A stretch of DNA of 64,000 nt from CALODL01 sp942492115 (GTDB taxonomy: Bacteria > Planctomycetota > Phycisphaerae > UBA1845 > CAIVHJ01), in the NCBI GenBank assembly GCA_942492115.1, contig CALODL010000029.1:1-64000 (forward strand), in the 5' to 3' direction. Positions within the stretch are counted from its first letter, which is position 1. Every line of letters begins with the position of its first letter. The notes under the pieces are model-generated. The model was given only the letters and a program-made list of their open reading frames with translations, searched no databases and was not told the DNA's origin. Positions 1 to 8,478 of this stretch are shown one piece after another. The position numbers and the translations under genes are program-made.

Positions 1-755
1 ACCGATCATGTAAGCGACGTCGAGTGCATTAAAGCCGAGGGCCGCTGACTGCCAGTCGATCACGACGAGGCGATCGGGCGCGAACAGCATGTTGTCGGGC
101 CTGAAATCGTTATGGACGACGCAGCGAGGGCGTTGCAGCGGCTTGGAATAGAGGTGATAGAGTTCGGCGAATTGCTGGCACACACTGCGATGCTGGTCGG
201 ACAAAAGATCGGCATAACGAGAACGGAAGTCGGGCCAGACACCGCGAAACACGTCTGGCGCGTAGAATGCTTGCGCCTGAAGCCCCGTTTCCAGCCAGGT
301 AAGTGCCGGGTCCCCGCCTCGATCCCAAAACGACGCATGCAATCGCGCGGCTTGGCGCATGGCTGCCTGCGCGTCTGCGGGGCTCATGCCGGCTAGCTGG
401 TTGCCGGGCACCGCATTGCTCAGATCTTCCATCAACAGGAAGGTGCCGTCCTCGGCCAGGCCGGATGCATGGACCCTGGGTGTTTGCGACATAGGGCGGA
501 AGGTGCCAGTTCCCGATAGAAGCGTACTTCGCGCTCGTACAGCGACCAGCTATTGGCAATCTGCCTGCTAGCATCATCGGCGGAGGCAATCTTGCAGACG
601 AGGGAAGCGGGCGCGCCTTCGTCATCTGCTTTCCAGTTCCAGCCGGTACGTATCGGCCAATTGGCCGGTGCCCAGTGGGCCGACTTTGACCGAATGCGCG
701 GAAAATTGTGGCGCGACCTGAACGCAACCATGGCATCAAGCGTTTTTGCCGTCAT
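1..755 (-). pseudogene. Phosphotransferase family protein (APH/kinase fold), C-terminus off the window, frameshifted
   Basis: Reading the minus strand across three frames gives an aminoglycoside-phosphotransferase-fold kinase. The start is near 755. A glycine-rich N-lobe segment (VGPLGTGQLADTYRLELES) lies near 625-690. An acidic helix segment (LLMEDLSNAVPG) lies near 410-445. The catalytic loop HNDFRPDNM lies near 100-125, followed by VIDWQSA, which supplies the metal-binding Asp. The frame changes near 640 and again near 500, and the C-terminus runs off the left edge. Relatives of this kind often sit beside acyl-CoA synthetase and acyl-CoA dehydrogenase genes, as here. The substrate is unknown. 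Whether the breaks are real or sequencing errors cannot be told from this sequence; the density of breaks in all neighbours favours errors. Confidence 0.72.
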
Positions 756-795
756 GGGATGTCTTGATTTGAGATGCTCAGATTGCCCTCCCGTC

Positions 796-2378
796 TCAAG
801 CATTGCCCGACGTTTCGGCGCGCTGTATTCGTCGATCAATTTTCGTTTCATCATTTTTCCGGTCGGTTCGCGCGGCAGATCTTCGCGAAAGATAAACCGT
901 CGCGGCGTCTTCACCACGCCCAGCGCTTCACGCGCGAATTGGCGCAGGCGTTCTGTCAATTGTTCATCGCCGGTCGATCCAGGTACTGGCTGCGCGACCG
1001 CGGTGACGATTTCTCCCATTTCGTCGTCCGGAAGCGCTTCGATCACGGCAACATCGGTGACGTCCGGATGGGTGTTCAGGCGATTTTCGATTTCCTGCGG
1101 ATAAATGTTTACCCCTCCCGATGATCATGAAATTCTTTCGGTCGGTTAGAACAAATAGCCCTGATCGTCGATCTCCGCCTATATCGCCGATCGTGGCCCA
1201 GCCCTTTTCATTATGGGCAGCTGCGGTTTTTTCCGGGTCGTTGTGATGCATGGGAAATCGGCCCGTCCGCGAAATAGACCTGTCCTGCCCGTCCGAGAGA
1301 AGTTCCGTACCGTCTTCTCCGACAATCTTTACTCCCTTGCCGAGCGCCGCCTTGCCGACGGAACCGGCCTTGCGCAGCCATTTCCTGGGCAGATATAGCG
1401 GTGATCCCGCAACTCTCCGTGCCCGCGTAATATTCATGTATGATCGGTCCCCACCAATCGATCATGTCCCGCTTGATGGGCACTGGGCATGGGGCTGCTG
1501 CGTGGACAGCCGCTTTCTAGTGACGACACATCGTACCCTTGCGCACCTCGCCGGGCAGCTCGACGCACACCAGACCGAAATGCGTTGGTACTCCAGGTCA
1601 GAATAGAGTAATGCCAGAATCGTTCGATGAGCGCCAGCGCGGTTTCGGCGTCGAACCGGTCCATGATTACGATGACAGTGCCATACTAGACGCTGGACAG
1701 TCATCGCCCATGGCGCAGTGGTGCAGGCATGGCAGAGGGGAGATGTCGAAAGATAAATCGTATCCTCGTCCATCCCATAAAGCTGACTGCCCATCTGGGT
1801 GAGCGGCGTGGGTGCATCGATCGGCCCGGCGGGAAGGTCCGGACGAACACCCTTGGGCCGACCGGTCGTTCCCGAGGAATAGAGCATGTCGGTTCCCGCG
1901 CTTTCGTCCTCCCGGCGAGTCGATGGATAGCCGCATTGTTCGGCGCCCCAATCTCGCATGACCATGGCTTGCCGTGGTGGTGCAGAATCCCTTCACATCC
2001 CGAAGATCACTCAGTGCGTCGGCTGCGAGCTGTGCCAGTGCATCGGAAGATGATCAGCACCTTCGCGCCCCGAATCGCTCGACGTTATACGCCGACACGT
2101 CTTGCGCTGTGAGACTTGTTCGAAATGCTTAGCATTACATAGAGTCCCGGCTCGCTGCGCTCCCACAGGCGATTTCAGAAAACCGCAACTTCATTGAGTA
2201 ACATCACTGCGACCACGTCGCCGCGTTTCAGCCCGAGCGCCTTTAGGCAATGCGCTGCCTTACGGTTGGCAGATTCTTCTAAGCTCGCGGTGACCGCTCA
2301 GCTTTTCCTCGGTGCCAGCCATGATGCAAGCGGATTTCTCCGGAGGTTGCTAGCCGCGCATGATGCACTGGGATGCAA
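796..2378 (-). pseudogene. Acyl-CoA synthetase (AMP-dependent ligase), multiply frameshifted
   Basis: The AMP-binding P-loop SSGTTGRPKGV is clear near 1,835-1,870 on the minus strand. The C-terminal domain is clear near 850-1,050 (IEALPDDEMGEIVTA, then LPREPTGKMMKRKL with the catalytic Lys of the GK motif). N-terminal family segments such as ALGLKRGDVVAVM appear near 2,210-2,260. These pieces lie in different frames with at least five breaks, so no full-length protein can be read. The family forms acyl-CoA from a carboxylic acid, ATP and CoA. The gene ends close to the start of the phosphotransferase, suggesting one transcript. Both ends are approximate because the flanking frames are damaged. 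Confidence 0.75.
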
Positions 2379-2659
2379 TCGACACCTCCTCCGCATGGGC
2401 GTGGTCAGTCCCGGTTAACGTCTGCAATGCTGCTATCGCCCCACAAAGATAGAAGCCCTAAATCGTCCGACGAAACAAGAGGCGATTGCAGATTGACCCG
2501 CAGATTTGCTGCTCACTGGGCCGGCCGAAGCCGGGCGTCGCTCCATAAGTCTGCCGGGCGGTCGCTCAGGGCGATGCATACGGCAAGGGAATGACAGATA
2601 TGATCGTGCAGGCGAGGCCGGATTCAAAACCCAGACCTTTGTGGACCACGCGCCGCGCC

Positions 2660-3835
2660 ATGAACGATATTGCGACGCGATCAGCCGACATTGTGAATGA
2701 TGAAGATGATGGCTCCGGTTCCCTGGGCGCTGACGGTGCTGAAGAAGACATTGTAGAAGCTTTCGCTGCAATCGCAAGCTATTTTCTTCAGCCTTCGAGC
2801 ATGGCGGCGCGTATCGTATTTTCAACGAGAATGAAGTCGGTTTGACCAGCGCAGGAGAATCGGGGGTAGGCATACCGTTCATCTCGCTCGATGCGCTGCC
2901 TCCCCGTCACACCGCCTCTACGCAAAGCGATTATGCACTGCCGTTTTTCGCCTGCACTGGCTGGCGGGTATCGAGCAGCGCATCGACGCACGGTGCCGGT
3001 CGTTGGTCGCCAGTATCCCTTTGGGCGAAGCAGTGGATATTGTTCCGCTGCTGTCTGCGCCATTGCCGTTGCTGACCTTGTGCGAATTGTTCGATTTGCC
3101 ATCTGAGTTGTGGCTCAAACTGTATGATTGGACCAATGCTTTCGTCGGCGAGGACGATCCCGACTTTCGGCAGTCTCCCGAGGCGATGGCGGCGACGATG
3201 GCCGAATTCACGGCCTTTGCGCAGGACCTGTTCAAGCAGCGGCGTTCGGCGCCGGGCGAAGATCTGGCGACGCTGCTGGCTCATATGGAAAAGGATGGCG
3301 AACCGGTTCCGTTGGGGAATGCCTGGCAATCTTATCTTGGTCGTGTCGGCGCCAACGAAAACGACGCGCTATTCCGTTGAGCCGATACTATGAATGCTTC
3401 TCAGACAATCCGGAGTAGCGGCAACGAATCCGTTCCGAGCCCGAACTGCTAAAAACTGGCCGTCCGCGAAGTGGTCCGTGCTATGCCAGCCCGGTGATGC
3501 ACATGCGTCGCACCGCAGTAGCCGATACCGAAATTCGCGGCCAGGCGATCGCGAAAGGCGACAAGGTCGTCATGTGGTACATTCGAAATCGCGATGAAGA
3601 CTTTTTGAAGATCCGTACGTTCGATGTAGGGCGCGGCAATATCCAGCATCTCGGTTTCGGCGCTGGCCAACATGTCTGCGTCGGTTCACGCCTCGCCGAA
3701 ATGCAATTACGTGTCGCATTTGGCATCCTGGCCGAAAAGGTCGGGCAATTCGAAGTAGTTGCCCAGCCACGCCGTTTCCGTTCAAATTTCATCAACGGAT
3801 TGAAGAATCTTGATATTTGTCTGCATCCAGCCTGA
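2660..3835 (+). pseudogene. Cytochrome P450, frameshifted
   Basis: The heme-binding loop HLGFGAGQHVCVGSRLAE, with the Cys thiolate ligand, is intact near 3,645-3,700. A central block at 3,003-3,380 reads as P450 helices (PLLTLCELFDLPSE). An upstream block near 2,820-2,890 (FNENEVGLTSAGESGVG) belongs to the region before the B helix. The conserved HMRRTAVADTEIRGQ segment before the heme loop is near 3,498-3,540. The blocks sit in different frames with at least three breaks, and the helix I region near 3,330-3,480 is scrambled. The start is uncertain; an ATG at 2,660 is plausible. It is transcribed away from the acyl-CoA synthetase. Together with the CoA ligase it suggests oxidation of a hydrophobic substrate such as a steroid or alkane, which is inference. 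Confidence 0.75.
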
Positions 3836-3844
3836 TTTGGATGG

Positions 3845-4860
3845 TTAGGCCGCGAAAGTCTTGCGATACTGCCGGGGAGAAATCTTGTAGAACGCACGAA
3901 ACGCATTGGAGAAGTGCGCTGTGTCATAGAAGCCCAGTGGGGAGAGGGCGATTTCCGAAATCGGGACAGAATACGACGCCGGCGAGCTCAAGATCTGTCC
4001 CGCGCGGTCCATTCGTTCGTCCCTAACCATCGCCGAGAATGTCGTGCCCCTGGCGGCCAGCACGTCCTGCAGCCTTCGGACGTTCAGGCCCAAACTGCTC
4101 GCGATGGTAGCAGGTTTCAAATCCTCGCAGCCAATCCGTTCGTTGACCTCGTTGCGGATGCGCTCGTACAATTCTGTATGGGCGGAGCCAACTTTGGAAA
4201 TGCGCCGATCGTCGATTACGCACAGATAGAGAAGAGTTCTAGGGTTGCTTCGAAGAACCGGCGGAGGATTCTCTCGGGCAATTGATGGGCCAGTCCGTAA
4301 AGATGCATGAAATGGGAATGGAGTAACGGGGTGCGTGGGTCGTTCCAGTCCATTTTCCTGACCGCAAGCAGAGTGTTTAGGCCCATCCGTTGTCGAACCA
4401 TTTCTCGCGGGAACAGGATCGTGCGCCCCACGGTCTGACCGTAGCATTCGAAATTGTTGGGCGAGCCCGGATCCCACAACAAGAGGTCGCCGGTCTTGGC
4501 TAATAGCTCGGCTCCCTTGCTATTGAAGCGGACGTTGCCGCTACGGTAGAGGGACATGTACAGCCCGTATTCGGAAGAGTGCGCGATTTCTTCTTCACCG
4601 CGCTGACCGCGGCATGGATCGACTCCGACTTCCAGAAACCGACACTCCCCACGCAGTTGCTGGCGCTGCCAGACTCGGAACGCGTCCGTTCCGGTGGGCG
4701 CAACGGCCCAATTCTCCCGAAACCACTCTGAATCGAGTTGGTATTCGTCATCGGAGAGAATATGCTGCATTCCTATTTTCCACTCGCGGGACATCCCGGT
4801 AGGTCGGATCCCAGTAGCTGTTGTATTATCATTAAAGTACGGGGCTTCGTTCTCCCTCAA
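3845..4860 (-). pseudogene. AraC-family transcriptional regulator, one frameshift
   Basis: Two overlapping frames together make one regulator of about 338 residues. The N-terminal sensory part (start at 4,860) runs in one frame to about 4,230 and contains a cupin-like segment (GDLLLWDPGSP). The C-terminal part runs in a second frame to the stop at 3,845 and carries two helix-turn-helix units, ending in GFYDTAHFSNAFRAFYKISP, the signature of the AraC DNA-binding domain. A single indel near 4,220-4,240 joins them. The gene converges on the P450, so it is a candidate local regulator; the effector is unknown. Confidence 0.78.
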
Positions 4861-4937
4861 CAGGCTGCTTTCCGAGTTTCGAAGTTAGTGCGTGCTCGTT
4901 GCGCGGTCAATCACGCCCAGTTGCCATGATGCCGGGC

Positions 4938-5543
4938 TTAGCGACGCGTGAAGCCCTGCGCCAGGATATCGACCATTTGCGCTGCTTTGGAGCCTTTCGG
5001 ATTGTGCCAGCGCGCCGGCCAGCTGAGCGCCCGGCGAGGTGAAAGCCAACAGCTTCCGGATCGCCTGCGGCGATCGAGCCGTCGGCGATGGCTTCGGCAA
5101 TCACTGATCGCAATGCGCAGTCGATGTCGCGCTTAAGTTTGCGGAAGCGGGTTCTCCCGTCTTCGGAAAGCAGTTCGTCCCCGGTACGGATGACGCAGCG
5201 GCCGAAATCGTCCATGTTGATTTCGGCATAGCGCCTTAGAAAGCTGCACAGCCTCTCGCGCCCACTGCCCTGTTCCTCTCTGCGCCCCATCCGCCGCTTC
5301 CTGCAATTGCCGAAGGCCGATAGTTACGCATTCGAGCAGAACCTGCTCCTTGTTGCCCAGATAATGGTAGATCGTTGGTTTGGTAATACCGAGGCTGGAG
5401 GCGACATCGACGAGCGAATTCGCATGGAATCCCCGCTCGTTGAACATGCGCACTGCGGCGCGCTACACGGCGTCGCGCTTGGCAGCGCGTTCCTTGCGCT
5501 TTTGCTCCTGGGTCAGGAACGGAGATACCGCAGCTTTGGTCAC
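4938..5543 (-). pseudogene. TetR-family regulator, frameshifted and with an internal stop
   Basis: The N-terminal helix-turn-helix is clear (MFNERGFHANSLVDVASS followed by GITKPTIYHYLGNKEQ), near 5,330-5,455. From a GTG at 5,543 the frame meets a TAG just before this domain (after AKRDAV), which could be a base error for a sense codon. A second frame carries the ligand-binding domain (5,000-5,290) and a third carries the end (WPARWHNPKGSKAAQMVDIL, stop at 4,938). TetR repressors usually bind a palindrome next to their own promoter; a perfect 10-bp palindrome lies just upstream. The lyase gene lies upstream on the same strand. The ligand is unknown. Confidence 0.75.
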
Positions 5544-5559
5544 AGCGTTGTAAGTCCCG

Positions 5560-5577
5560 ATTATACCAAACCGGTTT
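5560..5577 (-). promoter_or_regulatory. Candidate promoter -10 and TetR operator
   Basis: On the minus strand a TATAAT hexamer (plus-strand 5,560-5,565) lies about 17 bases upstream of the GTG start of the TetR gene. The perfect palindrome AAACCGGTTT (5,568-5,577) abuts its upstream side, where a repressor would block polymerase. No good -35 hexamer is visible. Autoregulation is inferred from the position only. Confidence 0.35.
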
Positions 5578-5622
5578 CTCGTTTGATTATACTATTAAGT
5601 AGGCTTTAGTCCAGACAGTATA

Positions 5623-6436
5623 CTAAATCGTTCCGCGTTGCTGCCTGCGTTCCAGCAGGGATTTGGCCGCTTCCACATGCATGGCCTCGATCATTTCTCC
5701 CTCAAAGCGCTCCGCTCCGCCGGTTGCCGCTTCGACAGTCTACGCGCGGAAGCCAGTGCCCCTTCGTCTGACTGAAGACACGATTGGCGATCTCGACTTG
5801 ACTGGGGTGAATGAGTGTCTTGCCATCGAACCCAAGCGCCTGACCCTCACGGCATTCCGCCTCGAACCCGGCCATATCGTCGAGCCGGTCATAGACGCCG
5901 TCGAACACACTGCCCGATGCCCGCGCAGCCAGTACGATCAGCTGCAATGCAGAAGAGATGCTCGACCGGGGGGCTCCGGCGGGAATGCCCAGATCGCGCC
6001 TCAGATCGTTGCTACCGACGAAGATCGCTGCCGTGTCCGCTTGGGCCCCGATCTCGCGGGCTGCAAACACGCCGGATGGGCTTTCGATCATAGCGATGAT
6101 GGGCTTGCCTGTCGCTGCGGCGACCCGCCCGACTTCCCCGGCGTCTTCCGTTTTGGGTAAGATGACATAATCGACCGGCGTATTGCGTCGTTTCCAGATC
6201 GGCCTCATGCCAAGGCGTGTTGGCGATGCTGGATCCGCAGCGCCAGCAACTGCTTGCCAAAGCCGCTATCGCTTACCGCTGCCTTTGCATTTGCGCGCGC
6301 TTCGTCCTTGCGATCCTCGGCTACGGCATCTTCGAGATCGGGCATGACCCGCGCCGCAAGCAAGTGAGCGGACTTCGATTGCGCGATCGTTCGAGGCTGG
6401 CAAGAACAGGAGGGAGCGGGCGTGGTGCAACAACAT
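5623..6436 (-). pseudogene. HpcH/HpaI aldolase / CitE-like CoA ester lyase, frameshifted
   Basis: The protein begins at an ATG at 6,436 (HARSLLFLPASNDRAIE, the typical CitE-like N-terminus). It continues through DYVILPKTEDAGEV, the metal-binding IESPSGVFAARE segment and GFDGKTLIHPSQVEIAN near the C-terminus, with the stop at 5,623. The frame changes near 6,370, 6,210 and 5,750. The family cleaves or forms C-C bonds in CoA thioesters such as citramalyl-, malyl- or beta-methylmalyl-CoA. It precedes the TetR gene on the same strand. The substrate cannot be set from sequence. Confidence 0.75.
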
Positions 6437-6608
6437 GATATCTTCCGACAGTAAAACGCTTCGCTGTCAGTTTGCGGCCGCTATGGCAAGCGCCCTTGAA
6501 TCCTGCGGAATCCTTCTTTCGAAAGTTGCGAGTCGATGGAAGCGGCGCCGCTGGAACGCCAATCCCGCCTATCCGATGCTTTCAATGCATCATTCAAGGA
6601 GAAAGGCC

Positions 6609-7006
6609 ATGATCGCTCGGATTGATCGCCGCGGCCGCTACTGTCACCCTGGCTGCCGGCTGCGCCCAAACCTATGACGAACCCCATTCCGCGACTGCCT
6701 ATGCGGAAGGCGAGCGTTGTTTCTGGCCCTCGCTGGTGACGGGTTTTCGCAAAGCGCCCGACAGGGTTGGTTATAGCGACCGGATCCTCGTTGATGTGGG
6801 CGTGAACGATACCTACCTGTTCGAGACGCTGGGCTCATGCTCCGACCTCGATTACGCCGAGACAATTGGATTCGACCAGCATGGTTCTGGCACAATCTGC
6901 CAAGGCATTGACGTGACGCTGGTCGTGCCGAGCCCGATTGGGGGAGCGCCGTTGTGCCGTTCGTATGATCCGCAAATTGTCCGAGGTCGAGGAAGCGGCG
7001 CTATAG
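6609..7006 (+). pseudogene. DUF6491-like lipoprotein, frameshifted
   Basis: A short secreted protein with a lipobox-like LAAGC segment near 6,650. It is followed by a Cys-containing domain (CFWPSLVTGFRKAPDR, then VGVNDTYLFETLGSC, then TLVVPSPIGG) that I recognise as the DUF6491 type found in sphingomonads and relatives. The ATG at 6,609 is out of frame with the body by one base near 6,620. Another shift near 6,955 is needed to reach the natural end (VRMIRKLSEVEEAAL, stop at 7,004-7,006). The function is unknown; probably anchored in the periplasm or outer membrane. Confidence 0.6.
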
Positions 7007-7023
7007 AGAAAGGCAGGGAGGAG

Positions 7024-7355
7024 ATGTTCGTCGCAGCCTATTGGTGGGAGGTGAAACCCGGAAAGGAGGAGCAGTTTCGCGCGGCTTGGCGGCGCGGAAC
7101 AGAGCTGATCCAAGAAAATACGGATCCTTGGGTTCGCGACTCCAACAAAGAGGCGCGCGACGACGGGCGGATCCGTTTTTTATCGGCGTGGTCGAATGGC
7201 CCGATCGAAAAACTTGGCAAGCGGCGTTCGATGCAAAGATGATCTATGATGAACCGAAAACCCGACAGGCATTTGTCGACGCGATCAGTGACTGGGCTGA
7301 AGAGCCATTGTTGCTGATGGAAGTGACAGACGACTTGCTTGACCGGGCGTTCTAG
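7024..7355 (+). pseudogene. Antibiotic biosynthesis monooxygenase-like (ABM fold) protein, frameshifted
   Basis: A small protein of about 110 residues starting at the ATG at 7,024 (MFVAAYWWEVKPGKEEQFRA), typical of a dimeric alpha+beta barrel ABM domain. The rest is recovered by switching frames near 7,115, 7,140 and 7,180 (FFIGVVEWPDRKTWQAAFDA, then TRQAFVDAISDWAEEPLLLM), ending at 7,355. Its stop overlaps the stop of the convergent GMC oxidoreductase. ABM-fold proteins include small oxygenases, isomerases and proteins of unknown role; no activity can be assigned. Confidence 0.6.
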
Positions 7356-8475
7356 CGCGCGTCCTCCAACACCATTTGTGCGCCCTTTTCTGCGATCATC
7401 ATCGTCGGCGCATTGGTATTGCCCGAAGTAAGCGTGGGCATCGCCGAACAATCCGCGACCCGCAATCCGCGGATTGCCTTAACTTTCAGGCGTTCGTCGG
7501 TTACCCGGCCCATTGCGGCGGTTCCGGCGGGATGGAAAATTGTGGTTGCGATTGCGCCGATCGCATTCAACAGCGCGCTGTCCTCTAGCACGTCAGGTCC
7601 GGGCCGCACCTCTTCCGGACGATAACGGGCCAGCGCCGGTTGGGCGACGATCGCACGCGTCAGGCGCACCGCACGCAGCGCCACTTGACGATCCTGCTCA
7701 GTCGCAAGGTAGTTGGGCCTGATAGCGGGATGCGCTGCCGGGTCGGCACTGGAAATATGGACGTTCCCGCGGCTGGTCGGCCGCAAATTACAGACGCTGG
7801 CGGTAAAGCCGGGAAAGGTGTCGAGTGCTCCGCCGAATGCCTGGAGGCTCAGCGGCTGGATATGGTATTCGAGATCGGGCGTGGCCTGCGCCGGATCGGA
7901 CTTTGTGAACATGCCCAGCTGGCTCGGGGCCATGGCCATCGGGCCGCTGCGGTTGAGAAAATATTCGAGCCCGATCAGAGCCCTGCCCCATGGGGTTGCC
8001 GCACGGCGATTGAGTGTGGCGGCGCCGGAAATACGCCAGGCACATCGAATCTGAAGATGGTCTTGCAAGTTTTCACCGACCTGCGGCAAGTCGGCGATCA
8101 CCGGGATGCCCAGCTTCGCAAGATGCGCTGCATCGCCGATTCCACTGCGTTCCAAGATCGCGGGCGAACCGATCGCCCCTGAGGCCAGCAGTACTTCGCC
8201 TGCGCATCGCGCTTCGCGCAGCTCACCTCCCAGCGCATAGGCGATGCCAACTGCGCGCCCGTCCTCCAGAATCACATGATCGGCCAGTGCGCCGGTGATA
8301 ACCAAGAGATTGGGCCTGGCCAGCGCTGGTCTGAGGAATGCGTCGGCCACGCTCCAGCGGCGCCCGCGGCGCTGCGTCACTTCGAACAGGCCGACGCCCT
8401 CATTGTCGCCGCAGTTGAAATCTTCTGTCGCGGGGACGCCGCGTTGTTCGGCCGCCTTTTGAAATGCGTCCAGGG
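7352..8475 (-). CDS. GMC-family FAD oxidoreductase, N-terminus missing
   Basis: An intact frame encodes the C-terminal two thirds of a glucose-methanol-choline oxidoreductase. Family landmarks are GEVLLASGAIGSPAILERSG (the second GMC signature), GVGENLQDH-like GENLQDHLQIR, the active-site region FHPAGTAAMG with the catalytic His, and LRVADCSAMPTLTSGNTNAP near the end. About 150-180 N-terminal residues, including the dinucleotide-binding GxGxxG, should lie beyond 8,475 but are absent because unrelated sequence begins there. It is the only unbroken gene in the left segment. Members oxidise alcohols, including choline and various aliphatic or aromatic alcohols. Confidence 0.85.
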
Positions 8476-8478
8476 TGG
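8468..8478. other. Breakpoint between two unrelated sequences
   Basis: To the left, the minus strand reads a GMC oxidoreductase up to STLDAF. To the right, the plus strand reads an M1 peptidase from VDITIDYIVDHPT onward. Each gene loses its N-terminal part at the same few bases, and the two families have no reason to be joined. Gene integrity also changes here: many frame errors to the left, almost none to the right. A false assembly join is the simplest explanation; a real deletion or recombination is possible. Confidence 0.8.

Noticed and set aside
1..8475. Genomic island or recent horizontal transfer
   Set aside because: No integrase, insertion sequence, attachment repeat or tRNA lies at the boundary, and both flanking genes are truncated, which fits a chimeric join better.
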